Shown here one piece after another: positions 55,942 to 64,000 of a stretch of DNA of 64,000 nucleotides. Position 1 is the first letter of the stretch, and the number at the start of each line of letters is the position of its first letter. The translations under genes were made by a program, and so were the position numbers. Origin of the DNA: Phycisphaerae bacterium (GTDB lineage: Bacteria; Planctomycetota; Phycisphaerae; UBA1845; PWPN01); NCBI GenBank assembly GCA_030372985.1, contig JAUCQB010000076.1, positions 1-64,000 on the forward strand. Direction: 5' to 3'. The notes beneath the pieces were generated by a model, which was not told the origin of the DNA, did not search any database, and saw nothing but the letters and a program-made list of their open reading frames with translations.

Positions 55942-57708
55942 TCAGCGAAGGCCTGCGCGATAGTTGGACACCGCCTCGGAAACCCGCAGCGCCCTTTCGT
56001 AGACTCGCAGGCTCTTAATCGTTCCCTTCAGCGACGGAGGAATCTGCAGCGGCAGGGTATCGCCGAGGTCGGCCAATCCGGTGTCAAAGCGGCCCCAGCC
56101 AAACTGGCGATGCTCGCCGCCGTCGCACAGGACGCCGTCGACGACGAACATGATGATCTTCGGTCCGCCTTCGACGATGGCCGCAAGGTGGTGCAGGCGG
56201 CCAGGCTTGATTGCCCCCGGATCAGTGTCCCAGATGGTCCGAAGCTTCTTTCCATCCCTGAGTTCAAGGCCTACGGTCCCCTTTTCGGTGACCAGGAGCC
56301 TGACACCGGAGCCACGCTCGGTTTGCCCGTCCAGAATGACCTGATCGGGTTTCAGGTCATCCAGTTGGAGCCAGATGTCGATGGTGAATCCGGCAGCTTC
56401 GACAAGGTTCGGCAACCGGACGCGCCGGACATCATTCCCAGGCTTGACCGGGGCTTGTTCAAGAAGCAGTCCACGTTTGGCCACCTCGGCCGCCCGACCC
56501 TGGTTCCAGAGCCCTTCAAACAGCGAAGGATCAACCTCGTGAACACGGGCGATTTCCTTCTGGGTCTCGGTGACCCAGCATCGGCCGTCCTGCTGGACCA
56601 GGTCCGGATAGCTCATCCGCGTCTCGGGGTCAGGATCCCAGAGCAGGATCTCCGGCTGACTCCAGTGGATGCGGTCATCCTTTTCCACGCCACCGGTGAC
56701 CCAGGCGGGGTTGCGGCCGTCAAAGTCCTTTCCGCTATGGTTGTGGTACCAGAGAAGAAACTTGCCGTTCAGCGTCTTCCACAGACGCGGGCAGGCACGC
56801 GGCGTCTTGATCTTCCGGCCGCCGGGAGTATACGTCGCATGCTCCGGGCGGGTCCATGTCTTGCCGCCGTCGCGGCTGTAAACGTGACACGGGTAGCCGG
56901 TCGTCGTGCGGTAGATGCAGTACAGGCTGCCATCAGACAAGCCGACGAGATTGTGTTCTTCCTGCACCGAGCCGAATTCCGGGGCCCTGATGCCGTGATC
57001 GCCCTCGGGCAACATCTGCCATTCGATCTTCTCGACATCTCGCTCGGTCAGGATGTTATCCGAACGGAAGAACCAGCCCTCGCCCTGATCGAGCATGTAG
57101 CGGCCAAGTTTAGTGAAGCCAAAGAACACGTTCGGGCCGACGATGACCGGCTTGCCGATGCCCCACATGATCTGCACCTTGCCCTGCCAGTCGTTGGTCC
57201 GGTCGCAGGCGGTCACGCGGACCGGCAGCCGGTGGCGTTTGTCTGACCACGTCCGCCCGTTGTCATCGGAGTACTTGCAGACGTACCAGCCGAGCATGTC
57301 GGCGCGAATGTTTTTCTTGTCGCCGAGGGTGGTAATGCGGTCGCCGTTGTAGTCGTAGAAGGCGTAAACACGGCCGGAGGGCGTGATCAGCGGCATGACC
57401 CAGGAAGCCTCGGGGCCGTCGGCCGGCTCGATGTCGATGGGCGGGCTGCTCCAGGTCTTGCCCTTGTCGGTGCTGATCGAGGCTACCACGTGCTGGCCAA
57501 GCTGACCTTCAATTCCTTTGCCCGTGGTGAAGGTGCACAACCAGTTGCCATCCCGGGTGATGACCACATACGGTTGATCACAGTAACCCTCGTCGGGGAT
57601 CACCGAGCCATAGCGGATGTTCCGCAAGTCGACCCGAGGACCAACCGTGCAACCCGCCGACAAGGCCGCGGCGACTGTAGCTGAAACGATGAATCGCGTC
57701 CTGATCAC
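55942..57708 (-). CDS. Sialidase/neuraminidase-like lipoprotein with a C-terminal LamG-type domain
   Basis: 588 residues from a GTG at 57708, with GGGAGG 7 bases upstream. The signal ends in lipobox LSAGC, so the protein should be lipid-anchored. The N-terminal beta-propeller contains Asp-box repeats (SxDxGxTW): STDKGKTW, SDDNGRTW and SRDGGKTW, as in exo-alpha-sialidases and BNR proteins. The last 150 residues look like a concanavalin/LamG carbohydrate-binding domain (IDIWLQLDDLKPDQVILDG, LHHLAAIVEGG, IKSLRVYERAL). Similar proteins degrade glycans at the cell surface. The upstream part of the frame to 58026 appears non-coding. Confidence 0.8.
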   Translation of the reverse strand: MIRTRFIVSATVAAALSAGCTVGPRVDLRNIRYGSVIPDEGYCDQPYVVITRDGNWLCTFTTGKGIEGQLGQHVVASISTDKGKTWSSPPIDIEPADGPEASWVMPLITPSGRVYAFYDYNGDRITTLGDKKNIRADMLGWYVCKYSDDNGRTWSDKRHRLPVRVTACDRTNDWQGKVQIMWGIGKPVIVGPNVFFGFTKLGRYMLDQGEGWFFRSDNILTERDVEKIEWQMLPEGDHGIRAPEFGSVQEEHNLVGLSDGSLYCIYRTTTGYPCHVYSRDGGKTWTRPEHATYTPGGRKIKTPRACPRLWKTLNGKFLLWYHNHSGKDFDGRNPAWVTGGVEKDDRIHWSQPEILLWDPDPETRMSYPDLVQQDGRCWVTETQKEIARVHEVDPSLFEGLWNQGRAAEVAKRGLLLEQAPVKPGNDVRRVRLPNLVEAAGFTIDIWLQLDDLKPDQVILDGQTERGSGVRLLVTEKGTVGLELRDGKKLRTIWDTDPGAIKPGRLHHLAAIVEGGPKIIMFVVDGVLCDGGEHRQFGWGRFDTGLADLGDTLPLQIPPSLKGTIKSLRVYERALRVSEAVSNYRAGLR

Positions 57709-58061
57709 GTATATTCCTCCCGACGGCACTGAGGGCTTTCTCGACTCGCTCCCCGCCAGCACTCCCCAATCGCGCGCACGGGCGGAGCTACGGCAGGTAT
57801 TTGACTGCATATCCGCCGGCGCCGCCACCGTTGCATCTGCTTGTCCACCGGTGATGGGTCGTCCCTTGCGGTGCCGGCTCGACGCGGCACGTGGCTGAAA
57901 CCGGCATACGAACACTTCCCGAACATACGATGACAGCCAGGACAGTCTGCGATGCGCGTTGAGGCCGATTCGCTGCAACTTTGCCGAAACGTGGCCAACA
58001 AGAATGGGTAGGTTCTCTCGATGCACCTGGAGCGGCTGTGGACTTTTGGGTCAAAAAGTGC
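57709..58061. other. Intergenic, no gene seen
   Basis: About 350 bp between the divergent sialidase-like gene and the two-gene cassette. It probably holds both promoters. Open frames in it have no recognised similarity. Confidence 0.4.
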
Positions 58062-58067
58062 TATACT
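58062..58067 (+). promoter_or_regulatory. -10-like element directly before a possibly leaderless gene
   Basis: TATACT at 58062-58067 would place the transcription start near 58074-58075, which is the ATG of the next gene. No Shine-Dalgarno is seen before that ATG. The -35 region is weak. Confidence 0.4.
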
Positions 58068-58074
58068 CTTCGGG

Positions 58075-58491
58075 ATGGCAAAGAAGAGACCATCCAAACC
58101 GGGTTATGGGGACCTGTTCAAGGCCGCCAAGTCGGCGTCGAGCCTTCTCGTGCTCTTCATCCCGAGCCAGGATCGAGACGAGAAGCCGATTGACCAGGAG
58201 CACTGGAAGGGTGAAGCCCTGACGGCGCTGGGCAAGCTGTTCGGCGGTGCGACCGCCTACCCGAAGGGAACAGGGGTCTGGCGCGACGATGAACAGGGTG
58301 GCAAGCTCTTGTTCGACAAGCCCATCGTCGTCCAGTGCTATACCTCCGAGGAGGCGATCCGACGCCAGGCCGGCGCCCTCCGAGAGTTCCTGGTGCGGAT
58401 GGGGACTGAATGTCGCCAAGGGGCCGTCGGCTTCGTGATCGACCGGGATTATCTGGAAATACGTTTCCCCCTTCTTGGGAAGGGACGGTGA
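58075..58491 (+). CDS. Protein of unknown function, first gene of a two-gene cassette
   Basis: 138 residues from the ATG at 58075. A basic N-terminus (MAKKRPSKPGYGDLFK) leads into an alpha/beta chain with strands such as SSLLVLFIPSQ, KPIVVQCYTS and GAVGFVIDRDYLEIRF. No signal peptide or membrane helix. I do not recognise the family. The next gene, which encodes a likely DNA-binding protein, starts 4 bp after its stop. The close pair of a small unknown protein and a small DNA-binding protein has the layout of a toxin-antitoxin or regulatory module, but no motif proves it. The start may be leaderless. Confidence 0.55.
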   Translation: MAKKRPSKPGYGDLFKAAKSASSLLVLFIPSQDRDEKPIDQEHWKGEALTALGKLFGGATAYPKGTGVWRDDEQGGKLLFDKPIVVQCYTSEEAIRRQAGALREFLVRMGTECRQGAVGFVIDRDYLEIRFPLLGKGR

Positions 58492-58495
58492 GAAT

Positions 58496-58828
58496 ATGGC
58501 GCACAAGATCAAGCAGATTGCTCGAGAGATGGGAGCAGAGATTGTCGGTCGGGTTCCTGACACGGGCGGGGGCGCCTTCGGCGCCGCGCGCCTCCCTCAC
58601 GTCGTCCGTGCTCTGCAAGAACGGCTCCAACCCAGCCGCGGGCGGCGCCCGGGGCGGCCCACATCCAAGAACTGGGTCGTTCGCTCGAAGGTCCCGATGA
58701 GTACAGCGACTCGCAGCAAGCTTCGGCGCCTGGCCCGGCAGATGAGCACGACTGAACGCAAGGTCAGCCCCATGCAGGTGGCCGCCCAACTGCTTGAAGA
58801 GGCGGTAGCCGTCTGCCCCGCCGAGTGA
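58496..58828 (+). CDS. Small basic protein, probably DNA-binding, second gene of the cassette
   Basis: 110 residues starting at 58496. The N-terminal part (MAHKIKQIAREMGAEIVGRVPD, then GGGAFGAARLPHVVRALQERLQ) is helical; a basic linker RGRRPGRPTSKNW follows, reminiscent of an AT-hook core (RGRP-like RRPGRP). The C-terminal part RSKVPMSTATRSKLRRLARQM has a strand-helix-helix look like ribbon-helix-helix proteins. It is 4 bp downstream of the unknown gene, so both are likely co-translated. Function unknown; DNA binding is inferred from charge and layout. Confidence 0.5.
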   Translation: MAHKIKQIAREMGAEIVGRVPDTGGGAFGAARLPHVVRALQERLQPSRGRRPGRPTSKNWVVRSKVPMSTATRSKLRRLARQMSTTERKVSPMQVAAQLLEEAVAVCPAE

Positions 58829-58943
58829 CCTCGTGTCTCTTAGTCGCGTCTCCGCCAGACAAAGTCCCAGAAAGGTCGCTTGGCATGGACCACACCGATT
58901 CCAGTGACTCGCTCCAGCAACCGCCCAAGAAGGTCGAGACACC

Positions 58944-59267
58944 CTAGACAATTGCTCGGAAGCATATAACGCCTACCGGCACAATCAGCAGGAGAATGGC
59001 AAGCCCAATAGCACTATGGGGCTTGGGCATGATGCGGATTCCGATGGACTCACGCACGTCTTGCGGCAACAAGTTGAACAGAAGAAACAGGGAAAGCAGT
59101 ATTGCGAGAAGGGCCAATTGCCAGCGCAGTCGCTTGGGGCGGTGGCTTCGTTCCGCAGTCTCTTTCAGCACAGCCCGGTTCGTTTCGCTGACAAGCGTGC
59201 AGCCGCAACTTGGGCATGCTGAAAAGTGCTCTGCGAAATCAAGACCGCATTTCGAGCAGTGAATCAT
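58944..59267 (-). CDS. Small zinc-ribbon membrane protein
   Basis: 107 residues from the ATG at 59267. Two CxxC pairs (CSKCGLDF and CPSCGCTL) form a zinc ribbon, followed by a basic linker and two hydrophobic helices (LALLAILLSLFLLFNLLP and AIGLAILLLIVPVGVICF). It is the third zinc-ribbon membrane protein of the window. The frame stays open to 59384, but the part before the ribbon looks non-coding and no clear ribosome binding site marks the start. Function unknown. Confidence 0.55.
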   Translation of the reverse strand: MIHCSKCGLDFAEHFSACPSCGCTLVSETNRAVLKETAERSHRPKRLRWQLALLAILLSLFLLFNLLPQDVRESIGIRIMPKPHSAIGLAILLLIVPVGVICFRAIV

Positions 59268-59550
59268 AGCATGACGCCCACAATATGATGAGCAACAAAC
59301 CGAGCCATTCTGATCGAACATACACGTCGCAGCCATCAAGATCATTGAAGGCACGACGCCTTGCCGTGAGTAGAAAGATACCATATCACCTGTGGATGTT
59401 CCACACCGTCCGTTGTGGAACTGTCATCCATGGACAAACCTGCAGATTAGTGCCAGATCACCAACCATGAATCCCTATGGCACAAAGGCGGGTGTGATTC
59501 AGCGGCAGAGCACCGACTGCTCAAGAGACCGTCCGGCAGTTGTGCCCTGC

Positions 59551-61029
59551 TCATTCTGGCCGCGTGGCCGCAACCCGAAGGGCCCGGCGAAGGGCGTGCC
59601 CGGCCTCGGGATCAGTCACCAGCGCCCGGTGGTCAGCCAAACTCATGTTCGTGACCAGCCACCCCGGCCACTGCCGCCATTGCTGTGGATGGCGCACCGT
59701 TTCGCGGGCGAATTCGCCGAAGACCTTGCCCCACGGCTTGAGCCTCAAATCCTCCGTCCACAGGCCGCTCCACCGGGTAATGTCCTTTGAGCCGGGCGTG
59801 TCGGCGAACGCCCAGTTCAGCCAGCCGCACGCACGTCCGTGGCTGACGTCAAGAAGCGCCTGGCACCACTGCACCTGGTGCTCCGGCGGCTTGGGCGGGA
59901 GGTTCCAGCCCTGGTGCGCTTCGGAATTGCCGCCGTACCAGTTGAATTCGCCGATCAGCACCGGCTTGCCCACGCTGCACTGGTAGAGTACCGCCTCCAG
60001 GTAAATCCGGTTGGCGGCCACGCCTTCCGGCGAATCGCACGGCCGGGGTTGGTCGAGGGGGTAGAAATGGACGGTTGTGAAATCCACGTACCGGGCGTTG
60101 GACGAGGGGTTGAAGCCGGCGTAATGCTTGACCTCCCCGATGAGAACCGGGGCAGCCCACTGAATGTGCCCGACCGTGACAAGGTGATTTCGATCGACAG
60201 AGCGAATCGCGTCGGCCATGCGGCGGGTCCATTCGTCGGCGATGAATTCGCGGAATTGCTGATAGTCGTAGAGACGACCATCGTTGCGGGCGGCTTGAGG
60301 CGGGGGGACCGGGATCTCGCCCGCCCTTCCGACTTGGTCGACCGGCCGTTTCCACGCCTCGGCGATCTTCTCGACCAACCCTTGACCGACTGACGGGGGT
60401 CGGTCAGGGGCTGGCCCGTACCGGCGCCTCAGCCAGTCGTTCCACTTGGCCTTCATGCCGGGCGAATCCCAGCCGATCATCGGCTCGTTATACAGGTCGT
60501 ACGCCCAGAGGGCGGGCTCATCCTTGAAACGCCCGGCGAAGTCCTTCCACCATGCCTCGTCGGCGGTCAGCAGGGTTTCGTCCGCGAATCGGTCGCCCTT
60601 CCGCCAGTCCGGTGTGCCCTCCCAGTGATCCGGCCCTGTCGGCATTACGTAGATGCCGAATTCGCGGCACATTCGCAGGAGTTGGCGGAACTTGGCCTCG
60701 CCTTCCGGATGGACGCGGCCGGGCTCGACGTGGAACGACTGGTAGGTCAAGAAGACCCGGATGGAGTTGAAGCCCTGCTCGTGCAGCATTTCCAGGTGCC
60801 GCCGCACCCGGGCTTCGTCGAACTTCTGCCACAGCTTGGGGGCCCAGCCGGTCTGGTGGTCGAAGTAGTTGATCCCGACCATCACGATCGGCTGACCGGT
60901 CCCGCGTTCCCGGAAGGCGGTTGTCCGAACCGGATCCACCTCAATGAAAGGCATTTCCGCAGCCGCCACAGGGCCGGAGGAGAGGGCCATTCCCTGCAAA
61001 ACGACCATGGCAACAAGATGTGACTTCAT
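59551..61029 (-). CDS. Secreted glycoside hydrolase, GH5/clan A type
   Basis: 492 residues from the ATG at 61029, which follows GAGGAGG. Signal peptide MKSHLVAMVVLQGMALSSGPVAAA. The TIM barrel has acid/base Glu182 in LYNEPM and nucleophile Glu361 in LIGEFNWYGG, the pattern of GH5-like beta-glycanases. Other barrel features are SIRVFLTYQSF and RNHLVTVGH. Whether it cuts cellulose, mannan or another beta-glycan is not decided by the sequence. The longer frame to 61218 runs into the csrA promoter and is not believed. It is divergent from csrA. Confidence 0.82.
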   Translation of the reverse strand: MKSHLVAMVVLQGMALSSGPVAAAEMPFIEVDPVRTTAFRERGTGQPIVMVGINYFDHQTGWAPKLWQKFDEARVRRHLEMLHEQGFNSIRVFLTYQSFHVEPGRVHPEGEAKFRQLLRMCREFGIYVMPTGPDHWEGTPDWRKGDRFADETLLTADEAWWKDFAGRFKDEPALWAYDLYNEPMIGWDSPGMKAKWNDWLRRRYGPAPDRPPSVGQGLVEKIAEAWKRPVDQVGRAGEIPVPPPQAARNDGRLYDYQQFREFIADEWTRRMADAIRSVDRNHLVTVGHIQWAAPVLIGEVKHYAGFNPSSNARYVDFTTVHFYPLDQPRPCDSPEGVAANRIYLEAVLYQCSVGKPVLIGEFNWYGGNSEAHQGWNLPPKPPEHQVQWCQALLDVSHGRACGWLNWAFADTPGSKDITRWSGLWTEDLRLKPWGKVFGEFARETVRHPQQWRQWPGWLVTNMSLADHRALVTDPEAGHALRRALRVAATRPE

Positions 61030-61232
61030 CGATCGCCTCCTCTCACGGTTGACGGTACCGCTCATCTTCTGACCCACAGGCAACAGGGACACATTGTCAG
61101 TGAATGATTCCCGAATGGCCAGAGCCTGACGGTCGGCAATCTGGTTTTTCAGTTGAACATGGCATCCGCATGCGGTAAGATCCTGGTGGCGCGGCCGTGG
61201 ATGCCCAAATCCACTCAAGGAGCAGACAACTC

Positions 61233-61541
61233 ATGCTCGTTCTGACACGCCTCCCCAACGAGGCGATTCTGATCGGCGATGATATTGAGATCACCGTCCT
61301 GGCGATCAGCGGCAGCTCAGTCCGGTTGCGAATCAGTTGCCCGCGCATGGACCCGCCCGTCCGCGAGGAGACCCTTCGGCTGGACAATCTTCTGAGCATC
61401 AGTGGCAAGGTGGAGGTGCGCGTGGTCTCCATCCGCCAGGAGGGCGGACGGGTGCGTCTCGGCGTGAAAGCGCCGCGGAGCATTCCGATCGCACGGGAGG
61501 AGGCCAAGGAACAGTTCTTGAAGAACCAGGTCAGTCCCTAA
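61233..61541 (+). CDS. csrA: CsrA-family RNA-binding protein with two CsrA repeats
   Basis: 102 residues, against about 60-70 for ordinary CsrA. Residues 1-45 align with the whole strand 1-5 core of Csr[24 protein letters not shown]...PPVREE. Residues about 48-95 repeat it: [18 protein letters not shown]...[12 protein letters not shown]. Both repeats keep the RNA-contacting arginine of the VHREE motif (R44 in E. coli), whereas the L4-T5-R6 part is clear only in the first. Normal CsrA works as a homodimer in which strands swap, so this may be a single-chain pseudodimer. AAGGAG at 61217-61222 precedes the ATG; a GGA there is a typical CsrA target, so autoregulation is possible. Confidence 0.8.
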   Translation: MLVLTRLPNEAILIGDDIEITVLAISGSSVRLRISCPRMDPPVREETLRLDNLLSISGKVEVRVVSIRQEGGRVRLGVKAPRSIPIAREEAKEQFLKNQVSP

Positions 61542-61557
61542 GGCGGACCGCCTTTTT
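61540..61557 (+). terminator. Rho-independent terminator after csrA
   Basis: AAGGCGG-A-CCGCCTT followed by TTTTT, overlapping the csrA stop codon. The stem is short and the loop GGACC exposes a GGA. Confidence 0.65.
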
Positions 61558-61646
61558 GCGGGCCGCAGCCAAAGGGCACTGCGATCCAGAAACATGCGCG
61601 CACAATGCACAGAGGTTCCGAAGTTGGGGACAAATTCGGCTGAACG

Positions 61647-62813
61647 TCACTCCAGCAGTTCGTAGTAGCAGTTGCGTTTCTTCGGCTGCCAGCCTGCATC
61701 GGTAATCAGGCGCCGGATCTCGGCCTCATTCAGTTGATAAGCCGTGCCCGCGGCCGAAACGACGTTTTCTTCCATCATCACCGAACCCATATCGTTGGCC
61801 CCGAAGAACAGGGCCAGTTGCCCGATTTTGGGCCCCTGCGTAACCCAACTCGCCTGGAGGTTTGGGATGTTGTCGAGGAACAGCCGGGCGATCGACAGGG
61901 TCTTGAGATACTCATGGGCGTTGGCCAGAACCAGGTGCTCTCCATCGGGCGGGTCGGCGCAGCTTGCCACGGTGGAGCCTGGCGCAGCCGGGTCAACAGG
62001 TCTCATGTGATACTGCTGAGCCAGCGCCGTCCCGGCCGGCTGAAACGTCCAGCAGATGAACGCTGTGAATCCGCTCGTTTCATCCTGCAGTTCACGAACC
62101 CGTTGCAGGTGCTCAATTCGCTCGGGAATGGTCTCGATATGCCCGAACATCATGGTGATGGTGGTACGCATGCCGAGCATGTGGGCCTGCCGCATCACCT
62201 CGAGATACTCGTCCGTCCTCGTCTTGCCGCGACTGATGCGCTCGCGCACGCGGTCCACCAGGATCTCCGCCCCGCCGCCGGGAATCGTGTCCAGACCGGC
62301 CTCGCGCAGCCTCAGCAGCACGTCGCGGACCGACATCTTGAAGACTCGCGAGAAGTAGAATATCTCCGGCGGACTGAAGGCGTGGATGTGAATCTTCGGG
62401 AAGCTGCCTCGAATGAATCGCAGGAGCTCCAGGTACCAGTCAAAGCTCAACAGGTCCGGCGGAGCCAGCCCCCCTTGAAGAAGAATCTGAGTGCCGCCGA
62501 TATCGACCAGCTCCTGTATCTTGCGGCCGATCTGGTCAAAGCTCAGAACATAACCCGCGGGCGAGCCCTCTGTGCCAACCTGACCTTGCGGCGGGGCCTT
62601 GAAATTGCAGAACAGACACTGGGCCGTGCACCAGTTGGAGTAGTTGATGTTGCGATCGACGACATAGGTGCGATAGGGTTCCGGGTGCAGCCGGCAGGCC
62701 TCGGCATAAGCTCGCCGTCCCAGTTCGTGGATCGACAGATCGGTGTACATCGCCAAGGCGTCGGCTTGGCTCAGGCGAGAAGAAGAGGCCTTGCTCACAC
62801 CGGCCGAGGTCAT
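61647..62813 (-). CDS. mqnC: Cyclic dehypoxanthinyl futalosine synthase MqnC
   Basis: A 388-residue radical SAM enzyme of the futalosine pathway to menaquinone. It cyclises dehypoxanthine futalosine. The cluster cysteines are C62, C66 and C69 (CTAQCLFC in NYSNWCTAQCLFCNF). Other family signatures are ILLQGGLAPPDL, IHIHAFSPPEI, GLDTIPGGGAEIL and FFGANDMGSVMMEENVV. It overlaps the mqnA stop by four bases (ATGA), so the two are translationally coupled. The remaining pathway genes (mqnB, mqnD and others) are not in the window. Confidence 0.93.
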   Translation of the reverse strand: MTSAGVSKASSSRLSQADALAMYTDLSIHELGRRAYAEACRLHPEPYRTYVVDRNINYSNWCTAQCLFCNFKAPPQGQVGTEGSPAGYVLSFDQIGRKIQELVDIGGTQILLQGGLAPPDLLSFDWYLELLRFIRGSFPKIHIHAFSPPEIFYFSRVFKMSVRDVLLRLREAGLDTIPGGGAEILVDRVRERISRGKTRTDEYLEVMRQAHMLGMRTTITMMFGHIETIPERIEHLQRVRELQDETSGFTAFICWTFQPAGTALAQQYHMRPVDPAAPGSTVASCADPPDGEHLVLANAHEYLKTLSIARLFLDNIPNLQASWVTQGPKIGQLALFFGANDMGSVMMEENVVSAAGTAYQLNEAEIRRLITDAGWQPKKRNCYYELLE

Positions 62814-63601
62814 GTGACCAGCGCTCCGGGCTGCGGGATCAGCCCTTCGGCCCTGGCCAATTCGAGGAACTTGTTCATGCCCGCCTCGGCGGCCGGGGTG
62901 ATGGTGTATTTCATGAGCCGGGTCAGGTAATCCCTGGCCAGATCCACCGGCCAGCCCAGGGCCGGACCGTGCTCGACCGCCAGTTCCGCCGCCCGGGCCA
63001 CGCCCCGATCGCGGGCCTGACTCAGCAACTGAGCCAGACGTGATGTTTCGCGGTCAACCGGTGCCGCCCATGCCGCGAACACGAATGGCAAGCCTGTCCA
63101 GGCCCGCCAGGCGCCGCCCAAATCGACCCGGTACGGGAAGCTGCCAACCTCCGCCCCGACCACCTTGTCACCGATCAGCAGGACCGACTCGCATTGCTCC
63201 AGGCTGGTCCCGGGCTTAAGCGGGACCACTGCCAATGGCCGTCGGTGGAACCCTTTCCACACCAGCCGCGCCAGCATCACCGAGGTGTGGGAATGGGTAT
63301 CGACATAAAGAGTGGTCATGTCCGCCGGCGGCACTCGCGAGAACACCTGGACGGTGAGCGTATCGCCGTTGCTGCCGATGCCCGCGTCCGAGATGCGTTT
63401 CCACCGCCCGCCCGCCCGGCCGATATCGATAACCGGTACGAGAGCGGCGTCCACGCACCCGGCCTGCAGCATGCCGGCCAGCTCTGCCGGGACCGCAAGC
63501 TCCAGCCGGATGCCCCGCTCATTGGCCAACCCCTCGATCAGCGGCTTGGTGTTGAGGAAGGAGACGGCCCCGAGACGGTAGTCTGTCTGTTGTTGTTTCA
63601 T
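62810..63601 (-). CDS. mqnA: Chorismate dehydratase MqnA
   Basis: 263 residues with the periplasmic-binding-protein-like fold of MqnA, which dehydrates chorismate to 3-enolpyruvylbenzoate, the first committed step of futalosine-dependent menaquinone synthesis. Conserved stretches: AVSFLNTKPLI near the N-terminus, VDAALVPVIDIG, VDTHSHTSVMLARLVW and VLLIGDKVVG. It directly precedes mqnC and overlaps it by four bases. Confidence 0.92.
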   Translation of the reverse strand: MKQQQTDYRLGAVSFLNTKPLIEGLANERGIRLELAVPAELAGMLQAGCVDAALVPVIDIGRAGGRWKRISDAGIGSNGDTLTVQVFSRVPPADMTTLYVDTHSHTSVMLARLVWKGFHRRPLAVVPLKPGTSLEQCESVLLIGDKVVGAEVGSFPYRVDLGGAWRAWTGLPFVFAAWAAPVDRETSRLAQLLSQARDRGVARAAELAVEHGPALGWPVDLARDYLTRLMKYTITPAAEAGMNKFLELARAEGLIPQPGALVT

Positions 63602-63811
63602 AGGCCAAGGATTATACCGGCTCGGATCAGATCGGCATACTCCGGCCGAGAAGCGGCAGACGAGGCCACCCGGCGTCTGTGTGACACGGGCAACCTCCGA
63701 CCGAATGGGGGCGCGCCGCCAACCTGAAACAGGATCTGAGGCTGGCGGAACGATTTCGACCTGCTACACTGCCACCATCGCCGCAAGCCGGCGGGACAGG
63801 ATGGGCACGAT

Positions 63812-64000
63812 GATTATTTCAGGCAGCATGCGATGCGGCATCCTTTTGGCGGGTCTGCTGGCCGGCCTGGCCGGGTGCTCGTCACAGTCAACGCGGATCC
63901 ACCTGACCACCTACGACGAGGCCGGCCGCGAGCAGCACCACTATGCCGATTTCAACCGAGTGGCGTTTCTGGTCAACCCGAGCGGGCTGCTTGAACTGGG
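63812..64000 (+). CDS. Lipoprotein, N-terminal part (cut by the window end)
   Basis: Only 63 residues are visible. A signal peptide (MIISGSMRCGILLAGLLAG) ends in lipobox LAGC, so this is a lipid-anchored protein. The mature part begins SSQSTRIHLTTYDEAGREQHHYADFNRVAF, with no recognised motif. GGACAGGA before the ATG at 63812 may be the ribosome binding site; an ATG at 63803 is also in frame. The 3' end lies outside the window. Confidence 0.65.

Noticed and set aside
55717-57246. Plus-strand open frame opposite the sialidase-like gene
   Set aside because: Antisense to a gene with Asp boxes and a lipobox; its own translation lacks any motif.
61734-62930. Plus-strand open frame opposite mqnC
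   Set aside because: mqnC is identified by many conserved motifs; the antisense frame is a shadow.

Overview
The window is high-GC bacterial DNA that looks like a member of the Planctomycetota, most likely close to Phycisphaerae. This is inferred from gene content, not from a marker gene. The signs are PEP-CTERM secreted proteins, formylglycine-type sulfatases, a ThuA/DUF1080 protein, Tat-exported Gfo/Idh/MocA dehydrogenases, leucine-rich-repeat proteins, membrane proteins with a CPxC...CPECGRPF zinc ribbon, dockerin-like repeats on a glycosidase, type III glutamine synthetase and the futalosine route to menaquinone. I saw no rRNA, tRNA, CRISPR array, prophage or transposase.

Layout. 1-5.4 kb: a repeat-rich stretch, a metallophosphoesterase (-) and a two-gene ABC exporter of the LolCDE/MacB kind. 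5.7-10 kb: a GH116 glucosidase broken by a frameshift, coupled to a Tat-exported oxidoreductase. 10.2-19.8 kb: a radical SAM protein, membrane proteins, a three-domain ThuA-DUF1080-epimerase fusion, a strongly folded candidate small RNA (about 17070-17243), a PEP-CTERM protein and an isochorismatase-fold protein without its cysteine. 19.9-32.6 kb: a nitrogen-assimilation block with a sigma-54 activator, amtB, a PII protein, glutamine synthetase III, gltB and gltD. 33-35.3 kb: three tandem PEP-CTERM paralogues, each followed by the same palindromic repeat. 35.4-43 kb: a DNA glycosylase, a dockerin-bearing glycosidase, an oxidoreductase, scpA, a RidA protein and a membrane protein. 43.2-51 kb: a thermolysin-like lipoprotein with thrombospondin-3 repeats, a LOG protein, a kinase-fold protein, a PDZ protein and a PmoA-like protein. 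51-61 kb: a small ribbon-helix-helix protein with a probable operator, two divergent sulfatases, an LRR gene with an internal stop, a sialidase-like lipoprotein, a two-gene cassette of unknown function and a GH5-like glycosidase. 61.2-64 kb: a CsrA protein made of two CsrA repeats, mqnC and mqnA, and the start of a lipoprotein gene cut by the window edge.

The strongest system-level signal is in the nitrogen block. Two -24/-12 (sigma-54) promoters, before amtB and before glutamine synthetase III, each have a pair of dyads related to CCTACA-N4-TGTAGG. In both places the pair is exactly 31 bp apart and lies about 120-155 bp upstream of the -12 element. A related dyad, CTACCTTCAGGTAG, sits inside the apparent promoter of the adjacent sigma-54 activator gene. 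This suggests a local circuit in which the activator controls ammonium uptake and glutamine synthesis and also limits its own expression. The rest of the window is largely polysaccharide and sulfated-glycan degradation plus cell-surface proteins.
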